Shown in pieces: positions 8,863-15,992 of a stretch of 64,000 nt of DNA. Origin of the DNA: an uncultured Chitinophaga sp. (GTDB lineage Bacteria; Bacteroidota; Bacteroidia; Cytophagales; Cyclobacteriaceae); NCBI GenBank assembly GCA_902168205.1, contig CABHOK010000003.1, positions 1,922,001-1,986,000 of the forward strand, written 5' to 3'. Each line of letters begins with the position of its first letter. Within the stretch, counting starts at the first letter, position 1. Position numbers and translations under genes: made by a program. Under the pieces are notes generated by a model. The model did no database searches, was not told the origin of the DNA, and worked only from the letters and a program-made list of their open reading frames with translations.

Positions 8863-9174
8863 TTAGTCGTATAGCAACTCATCGAGCACGGACTGAAGTT
8901 CGCGCAATGTTTTATACTGTTGCTGCTGCTTGGCCAGGGCTATACCTTTTTCGAAGACAGCAATGGCTTGTTCGCGATTACCAACCGACTCAAAAAGATT
9001 ACCCGCCTGGTAGTAGGCTGGCAGATAGTCAGGGTAATTTTGCATCAACGCTTTAAATTGTGTGATAGCCGTTTCAACATCAGACTTGGCATATTCCAGT
9101 GCCAGTGCATAATGGTTAAACGGATCGTTCGGATCATCGTGTATAAATTGGCGGAGCTGCTCAAGTCGGTTCAT
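8863..9174 (-). CDS. Small TPR protein
   Basis: A 103-residue protein made of about two and a half tetratricopeptide repeats: DPFNHYALALEYAKSDVETAITQFKALM, then YLPAYYQAGNLFESVGNREQAIAVFEKGI. It has no signal peptide, so it is probably cytoplasmic and mediates protein contacts; partners are unknown. It is convergent with the preceding TPR membrane gene (29 bp apart) and divergent from etfB. Confidence 0.75.
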   Translation of the reverse strand: MNRLEQLRQFIHDDPNDPFNHYALALEYAKSDVETAITQFKALMQNYPDYLPAYYQAGNLFESVGNREQAIAVFEKGIALAKQQQQYKTLRELQSVLDELLYD

Positions 9175-9356
9175 GGCGCTTCAAGACTTCATCGTGTCGG
9201 CATAAACTTAGAAAAAGTTTAGCAATACCGGTCTGCCTTATACTACCACATAAATTCTATACATGCAAGCTTTATATAGCTCCGGTTTATACTTCTTTGG
9301 GTTTGTGGCGGGTTGTATACTATAGATACATTATGAAGACTGCTAAATTTTAAAAT

Positions 9357-9389
9357 TTTGGCGTTCGGTATTCGGTTTTTTGTATCTTG
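9357..9389 (+). promoter_or_regulatory. Candidate promoter of the etfBA operon
   Basis: TTTG (9357-9360), a 22-base spacer and TATCTTG (9383-9389) resemble the Bacteroidota -33/-7 pair, with one mismatch in the -7 box. It lies about 48 bases before the etfB ATG in a 262-bp divergent spacer that shows no other recognisable feature. Confidence 0.45.
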
Positions 9390-9436
9390 AGCCCTGTTTC
9401 CAAAAAACACTTTTAAACTTATTGATTTAGAGTGAG

Positions 9437-10177
9437 ATGAAGATTTTAGTTTGTATTACACACGTTCCGGATACTACATCCAAAATCAATTTTACAGATA
9501 ACAATACCAAGTTCGATCCCACCGGTGTCCAATTTATTATAGGACCCTACGATGATTACGCATTGGCGCGTGCGATCGAAATCAAAGAAGCGAATGCCGG
9601 CACAACGGTAACGGTTCTGAATGTTGGTACTGCTGATACTGAACCCACCATCCGCAAGGCATTAGCCATTGGTGCTGATGATGCTGTTCGCGTAAACGCA
9701 GAGCCGACAGACTCGCTGTTTGTAGCAACGCAGATTGCCGAACATGCCAAGTCTGTAGGATACGATCTGATCCTGATGGGGCGCGAGTCCATTGACTATA
9801 ACAGTGGCGTAGTGCATGGTATAGTAGGAGAGCTGCTCGGCATGCCGTCTGTTTCTCCGGTAATGAAACTTGATATCGAAGGTACCAAGGCAAAACTGGC
9901 ACGCGAGATCGAAGGAGGTAAAGAATATGTGGAGGTAAGTCTGCCGTTTGTAGCAGGTTGCCAGGAACCTATAGCCGAATGGAAGATACCCAACATGCGC
10001 GGTATCATGTCGGCCCGCACAAAACCGTTGAAAGTAGTTGAGCCTAAAGCTGTTGACAGCGGAGTGAAGCTACAGCAATTTGAATTGCCGCCACCAAAAG
10101 GAGCTGTGAAAATGATTGCTGCTGATAACGTAGCTGAACTTGTTTCATTACTGAAGAATGAAGCCAAGGTAATTTAA
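9437..10177 (+). CDS. etfB: Electron transfer flavoprotein subunit beta
   Basis: A 246-residue EtfB. It starts MKILVCITHVPDTTSKINF, followed by GPYDDYALARAIEIKE, ALAIGADDAVRV, LILMGRESIDYNSGVVHGIVGELLG and the late IPNMRGIMSARTKPL. These are family signatures; the subunit binds AMP and pairs with EtfA to carry electrons from acyl-CoA dehydrogenases to a membrane quinone oxidoreductase. etfA follows 40 bp later in the same direction, so the two are an operon. Confidence 0.95.
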   Translation: MKILVCITHVPDTTSKINFTDNNTKFDPTGVQFIIGPYDDYALARAIEIKEANAGTTVTVLNVGTADTEPTIRKALAIGADDAVRVNAEPTDSLFVATQIAEHAKSVGYDLILMGRESIDYNSGVVHGIVGELLGMPSVSPVMKLDIEGTKAKLAREIEGGKEYVEVSLPFVAGCQEPIAEWKIPNMRGIMSARTKPLKVVEPKAVDSGVKLQQFELPPPKGAVKMIAADNVAELVSLLKNEAKVI

Positions 10178-10217
10178 TCATCCGTCCAACAATCCATCAT
10201 TTTTAAAACACACGCAG

Positions 10218-11171
10218 ATGTCAATACTTGTATTTGTTGAAAGCGCAGAAGGACAAATAAAGAAAACGTCACTGGAAGCGGTAGCGTATGCACATGCATT
10301 GGGAAGCCCGGTAACTGCTATAGCATTAGGTGCGGTAGATCAGGGAGCACTCGAAGCTCTGGGTAAATATGGTGCACAAAAAGTACTGCACGCCAGCGAT
10401 GCGCGTCTTAACGAAGGTGTTATTCAAGCCTATACTTCTGTACTGGTAAAAGCCATGCAGGATGAAAATGCAGATATACTGGTACTCGCCAACTCATCGC
10501 TCGGTACACCGGTAGCAGCACGCGTTGCTATCAAGACTGGTGCGAGCCTGGCAACCAACGTTACGGATCTGCCGGAAACATCATCGGGTTTTGTGGTAAA
10601 GCGCAGCATCTATACCGGTAAAGCGTTTGCCAAAGTAGAATTAAAGAATCAAAAGAAAGTTATAGCACTGAAGAAGAATGCTGCTGAAGCAAAAGAAGTA
10701 GGCAGTAATGTAACGGTAACACCGTATGCTGTTACACTTTCAGACGCAGACTTTGCTGTGAAGATACTCTCTTCCGAGAAAGCTACCGGTGAAGTATTGC
10801 TTCCGGAAGCAAACATTGTTGTATCAGGCGGTCGTGGTATGAAAGGTGCAGAGCACTGGGGTATACTCGAAGAGCTTGCTAAAACTTTACATGCAGCTAC
10901 TGGATGTAGCAAGCCGGTATCGGATATGGGCTGGAGACCTCACCACGAACACGTTGGTCAAACCGGTGTGAAAGTAGCTCCCCAACTTTATATTGCAGTG
11001 GGCATTTCAGGGGCCATTCAACACCTGGCGGGTGTGAACTCCTCTAAATATATCGTAGTTATCAATAAAGATGCGGATGCACCATTTTTTAAAGCAGCAG
11101 ACTACGGTATCGTAGGCGATGCTTTTGATGTGGTTCCTAAACTTACGGAGGCTCTGAAAGCGGCAAAATAA
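10218..11171 (+). CDS. etfA: Electron transfer flavoprotein subunit alpha
   Basis: A 317-residue EtfA. The C-terminal FAD domain shows IVVSGGRGMKG, CSKPVSDMGWRPHHEHVGQTG, VAPQLYIAVGISGAIQHLAG, YIVVINKDADAPFFKAADYGIVGD, the standard FAD-binding and signature segments. Together with EtfB it forms the soluble heterodimer that accepts electrons from beta-oxidation dehydrogenases. The length is normal for the family. A bifunctional-nuclease-family gene follows after 73 bp and may share the transcript up to the terminator at 11863. Confidence 0.95.
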   Translation: MSILVFVESAEGQIKKTSLEAVAYAHALGSPVTAIALGAVDQGALEALGKYGAQKVLHASDARLNEGVIQAYTSVLVKAMQDENADILVLANSSLGTPVAARVAIKTGASLATNVTDLPETSSGFVVKRSIYTGKAFAKVELKNQKKVIALKKNAAEAKEVGSNVTVTPYAVTLSDADFAVKILSSEKATGEVLLPEANIVVSGGRGMKGAEHWGILEELAKTLHAATGCSKPVSDMGWRPHHEHVGQTGVKVAPQLYIAVGISGAIQHLAGVNSSKYIVVINKDADAPFFKAADYGIVGDAFDVVPKLTEALKAAK

Positions 11172-11244
11172 TTTTAGATTGACTAATGCGCAGTCAGGTG
11201 ATTTGTGTAAGTTGTATTACAAACGCAGAAGAGATTAAAGCAGC

Positions 11245-11841
11245 GTGAAAAAAATCAAACTCGAAATATTAGGTCTGTCATCCAGTCAATCAACAACAGG
11301 CTCCTTTGCGCTGGTGTTGGGAGAGACCGAAGGCAACCGAAGACTTCCGATTATCATTGGCATGTTTGAGGCACAGGCCATTGCTATTGAAATCGAAAAG
11401 ATCATTCCGAACAGACCGATGACCCACGATCTGTTCAAGGCGTTTGCCAATAATTTTCATTTTACGGTAGAAGAGATCATCATCTCTGATCTGAAAGAAG
11501 GTGTATTCTTCGGTAAGATTGTATGCTCGGATGGTTTGAAGAAAACCGAGATCGATGCACGACCATCGGATGCGATCGCGATCGGCCTGCGTTTTGACTC
11601 ACCGATCTTTACGTATGAAAACATACTGGCGGAAGCCGGCATCGTGTTAACCGATGAAGCCGAAGAAGAAAAGCCGGAGCCGAAGATCGAAAAAGCAAAA
11701 GTTAAAAAAGAAGCCACTCGCAAGGACGACTTCAAAAACTATACAGTAGATCGCCTGAAAGAATTGCTGAAAGAAGCAATCGATAAGGAAGATTACGAAC
11801 GGGCTGCGAAAATCCGCGATGAGCTCGGAAAAAGAAATTAG
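11245..11841 (+). CDS. Bifunctional nuclease (BFN/DUF151) family protein with UVR motif
   Basis: A 198-residue protein starting at GTG. Residues 1-130 form the BFN domain: LGLSSSQSTTGSFALVLGE, RRLPIIIGMFEAQAIAIE, RPMTHDLFKAF, EEIIISDLKEGVFFGKIVC and IDARPSDAIAIGLRF. A charged linker rich in Glu and Lys leads to a C-terminal UVR motif (LKELLKEAIDKEDYERAAKIRDEL), as in UvrB/UvrC and McsA. Related plant proteins have DNase/RNase activity; in bacteria the role is unclear. The GTG is chosen because it opens the conserved MKKIKLEILGL start and no in-frame ATG lies close by. Confidence 0.85.
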   Translation: MKKIKLEILGLSSSQSTTGSFALVLGETEGNRRLPIIIGMFEAQAIAIEIEKIIPNRPMTHDLFKAFANNFHFTVEEIIISDLKEGVFFGKIVCSDGLKKTEIDARPSDAIAIGLRFDSPIFTYENILAEAGIVLTDEAEEEKPEPKIEKAKVKKEATRKDDFKNYTVDRLKELLKEAIDKEDYERAAKIRDELGKRN

Positions 11842-11862
11842 TACAAAGCGTAACGCTTAAGT

Positions 11863-11900
11863 AAAAGCAGAAAGTGAGTTGAATCGCTTTCTGCTTTTTT
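11863..11900 (+). terminator. Rho-independent terminator after the etfBA-BFN genes
   Basis: AAAAGCAGAAAG (11863-11874) pairs perfectly with CTTTCTGCTTTT (from 11887) around a 12-base loop, and the descending arm runs into a T tract. It lies 22 bp after the stop codon. Confidence 0.85.
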
Positions 11901-11996
11901 ATTTTATAGCAAATTCATAGCTGCGAACAGCTTCTGTTATACTTTGAGCGTAAGGTATAAAACGTTAACTTTAATTATCCACCAAAAGTTGTCGTT

Positions 11997-13181
11997 ATGA
12001 AAACCCTCGCCACCATTTTACTGTGTGGTATGTCTGTATGGGCATACGCGCAAAAAGACATTCAGAAAAAAATACAAACGCAATTTATAGAAGCTGAGAA
12101 TGGCTCGGTGATCGAATTACCGGAAGGACGCTTTCAGTTCGATGCCAGTCTGTGGCTCGATGGTAAAAAGAATGTTACCATCAAGGGAGCAGGTATGGAT
12201 AAAACTATTCTCAATTTCAAAGGACAACTGTCCGGGGCGGAAGGCATTAAAGTGACCAACGCTTCCGATATAACGATACTCGATCTCACGGTACAAGACA
12301 CCAAAGGCGATGGTGTTAAAACACAATTGGTAGAAGGTATAACATTTAAGAATATAAAAGCCGAATGGACCAACGGAGGCGAGGCCGATAACGGTGGCTA
12401 TGGTTTATACCCGGTACAATGCACCAATGTGCTTATCGATAATTGCGTTGCCGTAGGTGCCAGCGATGCCGGTATATATGTAGGGCAATCAAAATATATC
12501 ATTGTAAAAAACTCGAAGGCTTATCAAAATGTAGCCGGCATTGAAATAGAGAACTCGCTCTATGCCGATGTTTTTGAGAACGAAGCCTATAACAACACCG
12601 GAGGAATTTTAGTATTCGATTTGCCTGACCTCATTCAAAAGGAAGGTGGCTATGTGCGGGTTTTTAAAAATCATATACATGATAACAACCATATCAACTT
12701 TGCACCGAAAGGTAATACGGTAGGTAAAGTTCCGCAGGGTACAGGCCTGATGGTTCTCGCTACGCGCAATGTAGAAGCGTTCGAGAACAAGATTGTGAAT
12801 AACATCTCTGCGGGTACTGCGATTGTGAGTTACTACATTACAGAGAATCCCATCAACGATAAAACGTACAAGCCGTTCCCATCCAATGTATATATACACG
12901 ACAATTACTACGAGCGTCCAAACGTAAAAGCAACCAGTAAAGGTCGGTTGGGTAAGATGTATAAATTTAAACTTCGTTTTGGTAAAGATGTCCCACATAT
13001 ACTATACGATGGCATCGAAGATCCCGCTATGAAGGATCGTAAGATCTGTCTGAAGAATAACACCAACGCTACCTTCGCCAACATCGATGCCGGTAACAAA
13101 TTCAGGAACAAGTCGCGCGATATGAAACCACACGAGTGCGATCAGCAACCGATCAGTCCGGTGGTGTTAACCCGAAACTAA
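11997..13181 (+). CDS. Exported parallel beta-helix repeat protein (TIGR03805-like)
   Basis: A 394-residue protein with a signal peptide (MKTLATILLCGMSVWAYAQ). The body is a right-handed beta-helix: successive NVTIKGAGMDKTIL, DITILDLTVQDTKGDGVK, NVLIDNCVAVGASDAGIYVGQS, YIIVKNSKAYQNVAGIEIENS, ADVFENEAYNNTGGILVFDLP and NVEAFENKIVNNISAGTAIVSY coils. It matches the described family that regularly occurs as a gene pair with an SO_2930-type cytochrome; the function of the pair is unknown, and polysaccharide binding or cleavage is only a guess from the fold. Its TAA overlaps the ATG of the cytochrome gene (TAATG), implying translational coupling. Confidence 0.8.
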   Translation: MKTLATILLCGMSVWAYAQKDIQKKIQTQFIEAENGSVIELPEGRFQFDASLWLDGKKNVTIKGAGMDKTILNFKGQLSGAEGIKVTNASDITILDLTVQDTKGDGVKTQLVEGITFKNIKAEWTNGGEADNGGYGLYPVQCTNVLIDNCVAVGASDAGIYVGQSKYIIVKNSKAYQNVAGIEIENSLYADVFENEAYNNTGGILVFDLPDLIQKEGGYVRVFKNHIHDNNHINFAPKGNTVGKVPQGTGLMVLATRNVEAFENKIVNNISAGTAIVSYYITENPINDKTYKPFPSNVYIHDNYYERPNVKATSKGRLGKMYKFKLRFGKDVPHILYDGIEDPAMKDRKICLKNNTNATFANIDAGNKFRNKSRDMKPHECDQQPISPVVLTRN

Positions 13182-14227
13182 TGCTTTGCTATATGAGAGG
13201 ATGGCTGGTTGGTGTAGTGGGCGTGATGCTGGTTCTTTCGTTTCGAACCGACAACAACGTAGTGCGTAAAGAGAAACTTTCGGAGTACGGTTTTTATAAA
13301 GGAGCACTCGCCAATCTGGAGCCGGCAGACGATGTAATTCCTTACGCATTAAATACACCGCTGTTCAGCAACTATGCCGAGAAACTTCGCTTTGTAAAAT
13401 TACCCACAGGTACCAAAGCTATATATAATGATTCCACCACATTCGATTTCCCGGTAGGGACCATACTCATCAAAAATTTTTATTACCCGAATGATTTTCG
13501 AAAACCCGAAAAGGGGAGGAAGATCATCGAAACAAGATTGCTCGTTCACCAGGAGAGTGGCTGGGACGCATGGCCCTACCGCTGGAATGATGAGCAGACG
13601 GAAGCAGAATACGACCCGGCAGCCGAAGCTACAACCATACAGTATATAGATAAGTCTGGTAAGAAGATCACCACCCCGTATCTTATACCGAATAAAAATC
13701 AATGTAAAGGATGCCATATACGCAACCAGAAGATGATGCCCATCGGTACATCAGCACGTCAGCTCAATCATGACTTTACCTATACATCCGGAAAAGCGAA
13801 TCAACTTATATACTGGCAGCAACATAATTTACTGGAGCAACTCCCTCAACAAACTTCATCTATACCCGAGCTGGCTATATGGGACGATGCTACAACCGGT
13901 GACATTAACCAACGCGCCCGCGCTTACCTCGATGCTAACTGCGCGCACTGTCACAGTCGCCCGGGTCCAGCCAACACTTCCGGACTCTTTCTCGATATAC
14001 ATGAAAATGACAAAGCACATCTCGGTATACGCAAGGCACCGATCGCAGCCGGACGAGGAGCAGGCGATTTACAATACGATATAGTTCCGGGCGACCCCCA
14101 CAAATCCATTCTCGTCTTCCGCATGAAAACCAACGACCCTGCTATTGCCATGCCCGAGATAGGCAGAGAGCAAGTGCATAAGGAAGGTGTAGCGTTGATT
14201 GAGGAGTGGATACGCTCGATGAAATAG
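13181..14227 (+). CDS. SO_2930-family diheme c-type cytochrome (TIGR03806-like)
   Basis: A 348-residue protein with an N-terminal hydrophobic signal (MRGWLVGVVGVMLVLSF begins at residue 5). It begins KLSEYGFYKGALANLEPADDVIPYALNTPLFSNYAEKLRF, typical of this family, and contains two heme c motifs, NQCKGCHIRN and NCAHCHSRPG. DIVPGDPHKSILVFRM and the MPEIGRE methionine could help hold a distal ligand. It should be a periplasmic or surface electron carrier. The ATG at 13181 shares its A with the stop of the beta-helix gene; a second in-frame ATG at 13193 is possible. An extended frame to 13136 exists but would overlap the neighbour by 46 bp. Confidence 0.82.
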   Translation: MLCYMRGWLVGVVGVMLVLSFRTDNNVVRKEKLSEYGFYKGALANLEPADDVIPYALNTPLFSNYAEKLRFVKLPTGTKAIYNDSTTFDFPVGTILIKNFYYPNDFRKPEKGRKIIETRLLVHQESGWDAWPYRWNDEQTEAEYDPAAEATTIQYIDKSGKKITTPYLIPNKNQCKGCHIRNQKMMPIGTSARQLNHDFTYTSGKANQLIYWQQHNLLEQLPQQTSSIPELAIWDDATTGDINQRARAYLDANCAHCHSRPGPANTSGLFLDIHENDKAHLGIRKAPIAAGRGAGDLQYDIVPGDPHKSILVFRMKTNDPAIAMPEIGREQVHKEGVALIEEWIRSMK

Positions 14228-14584
14228 CTGCAGGCTACTGGCAGCTAGCTGCTGGAGATTGTAGCGGTGGCATAACGTTATCGTTGCTAGTGATGATATA
14301 CCTTAGAGAGCTGCGAGCTTTGAGCCGCGAGCTGTGAGTAAAACCCACTGGCTGCTGGCCTCTGCCTACAGGATGAGCAAGGTATATTTACGATTCTTAC
14401 TCCTTACTTCTCATCATTTTCGCCCAGATAGCAGAAACATAGATATAACTCAAATTTACTTGTAGCCAGCGGCCAGCAGCCAGTTGCAATCTTCTTACTC
14501 CTTACTAGCAGCTCGTAGCTCAAAACTCGCAGCTATTTCAAAAAGTGTTATCTTTCGAGCTCATCAGCACGTGGTTAATTATCA
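14228..14584. repeat. Repeat-rich spacer with a long imperfect inverted repeat
   Basis: This 357-bp spacer carries no gene. The left arm begins at 14309-14338 (AGCTGCGAGCTTTGAGCCGC and following) and continues to about 14371 with CACTGGCTGCTGGCC. The right arm runs from about 14461 to 14534 with GGCCAGCAGCCAGT and AGCTCGTAGCTCAAAACTCG. The outer modules pair with three mismatches in 25 bases; the CTGGCTGCTGGCC module pairs exactly. A TTCTTACTCCTTACT module occurs in direct orientation in both halves. Related modules appear at 1345-1366, 55330-55353 and 60790-60810. These look like dispersed intergenic repeat elements rather than an insertion sequence. Confidence 0.7.
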
Positions 14585-15268
14585 ATGACCGACAAGGACT
14601 TCAAAGTACTAGACCATCTTTCACAGTTCGTTTCTGATCATAAAAAGGAATTTGTTGAGAAAGTGCTCAGCAACCGGACGCATCATGTTACCGTGGTGCT
14701 GGAAGATATTTTTCAGTCGCAGAACGCCAGTGCTGTGATTCGTACATGCGAGTGTATGGGGTTGCAGGATATTCATATCATCGAGATGATCAGCAAGTAT
14801 GAGATCAACCGAAGGGTGTTGAAAGGTGCTAACAAATGGATGAACCTGCATCGCTACCGAACGCGTGAGACCAACAATGTTGAAGCGTGCTTTCAACATT
14901 TACACGACCAGGGGTATAAAATATTAGTTGCCGATCCGGATGAAGATGGAAAATCCATTCACGATATAGATGTCACTGAAAATAAGGTCGCGCTTCTTTT
15001 TGGAAATGAGTTACGGGGTGTTTCATCGTATGCGCTGCAACATGCTGACCAGAAGATACGCATCCCGATGTATGGGTTCACGGAAAGTCTGAACATCTCC
15101 GTAAGCGTTGCTATTTGTTTAAATGCATTGATCACAAAACTTCACGGATCATCAACCGCGTTTGGATTATCAGATGAGGAGAAAGAAGCCATGCGGCTGG
15201 ACTGGTATAGAAAAATTGTGAAGCGATCTGATTTGATTGAACGCGAATTTCTGAGAACTATTCAGTAG
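14585..15268 (+). CDS. trmH: TrmH family tRNA (guanosine-2'-O)-methyltransferase
   Basis: A 227-residue SPOUT methyltransferase. Motif 1 is in VLEDIFQSQNASAVIRTCECMG (with the catalytic Arg), motif 2 is ALLFGNELRGVS, and motif 3 is IRIPMYGFTESLNISVSVAICL, forming the trefoil knot that binds S-adenosylmethionine. The order and the C-terminal extension match TrmH, which methylates G18 of tRNA; the exact target is inferred. It sits 10 bp upstream of a SanA/ElyC-like gene, probably in one transcript. Confidence 0.85.
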   Translation: MTDKDFKVLDHLSQFVSDHKKEFVEKVLSNRTHHVTVVLEDIFQSQNASAVIRTCECMGLQDIHIIEMISKYEINRRVLKGANKWMNLHRYRTRETNNVEACFQHLHDQGYKILVADPDEDGKSIHDIDVTENKVALLFGNELRGVSSYALQHADQKIRIPMYGFTESLNISVSVAICLNALITKLHGSSTAFGLSDEEKEAMRLDWYRKIVKRSDLIEREFLRTIQ

Positions 15269-15278
15269 TTTTGGTTCA

Positions 15279-15932
15279 ATGTCTATTAAGATGCGCTGGC
15301 TGAAAAGGATCGTACTTGCGTTAATTATACTCCCGCTGTCGTTTTTGATTGTTTGTAATGTGTGGGTAGTACTCAGCACGAGAGACAAAGTGTATACCAA
15401 CATCGAAGAGTTGCCACCTCATCGCATTGCGCTTGTATTAGGTACAAGTAATAAATTGGCAGGCGGTAAAGCAAATCCGTTTTTTGAAAAACGAATCGAG
15501 ACAGCAGCAAAACTTTTCAAGATGGGCAAGATCGATCACTTTATTTTAAGTGGCGACAACAGCACGATCTTTTACAACGAACCTGTTGCCATGCTCAAGG
15601 CACTGGTAAAATTAGGTGTACCTGATTCTGCAATTACACTTGATTATGCAGGCTTGCGCACATTGGATTCAGTGGTACGCAGTCAGAAAATTTTCGGACA
15701 AGATGAAATTACCATCATCACCCAACCGTTTCATAGTTATCGGGCACTGTTCATCAGCGAATATTATAACATGAATGCAGTAGCCATGGTAGCCGATGAG
15801 CCCGGATTCGAGTATTCTATCAAAGTACGTTTGCGCGAATACCTGGCACGCACAAAGGCTGTATTGGATCTATACGTATTGAAAACCGTTCCCCGGCACC
15901 TCGGCCAGAAAGAGCAGTTAAACAGCCATTGA
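15279..15932 (+). CDS. SanA/ElyC-like DUF218 membrane protein
   Basis: A 217-residue protein with one N-terminal membrane segment (IVLALIILPLSFLIVCNVWVVLS) and a DUF218 domain: ALVLGTSNKLAGGKANPFFEKRIETAAKLF, HFILSGDN, SAITLDYAGLRTLDSVVRSQKIFG, ITIITQPFHSYRALFIS. Relatives such as SanA affect envelope barrier function and ElyC affects lipid-carrier metabolism; the reaction is not settled. The domain should face the periplasm. Start may be the ATG at 15279 or the one at 15291. Confidence 0.82.
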   Translation: MSIKMRWLKRIVLALIILPLSFLIVCNVWVVLSTRDKVYTNIEELPPHRIALVLGTSNKLAGGKANPFFEKRIETAAKLFKMGKIDHFILSGDNSTIFYNEPVAMLKALVKLGVPDSAITLDYAGLRTLDSVVRSQKIFGQDEITIITQPFHSYRALFISEYYNMNAVAMVADEPGFEYSIKVRLREYLARTKAVLDLYVLKTVPRHLGQKEQLNSH

Positions 15933-15943
15933 TTACGGCACGG

Positions 15944-15977
15944 TTTTCAAGGGGGGTAGTATAATTAAGTATCTTTG
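15944..15977 (+). promoter_or_regulatory. Promoter of the DUF5686 gene
   Basis: TATCTTTG (15970-15977) matches the -7 consensus TAnnTTTG exactly, and TTTT at 15944-15947 occupies the -33 position with a 22-base spacer. The transcript would begin near 15984, giving a very short leader before the GTG at 15993. Confidence 0.55.
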
Positions 15978-15992
15978 TATAAATCCGAACGT

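Noticed and set aside
15975-15992. TTG start for the DUF5686 gene
   Set aside because: The codon lies inside the TATCTTTG -7 element, so it would not be in the transcript from that promoter.
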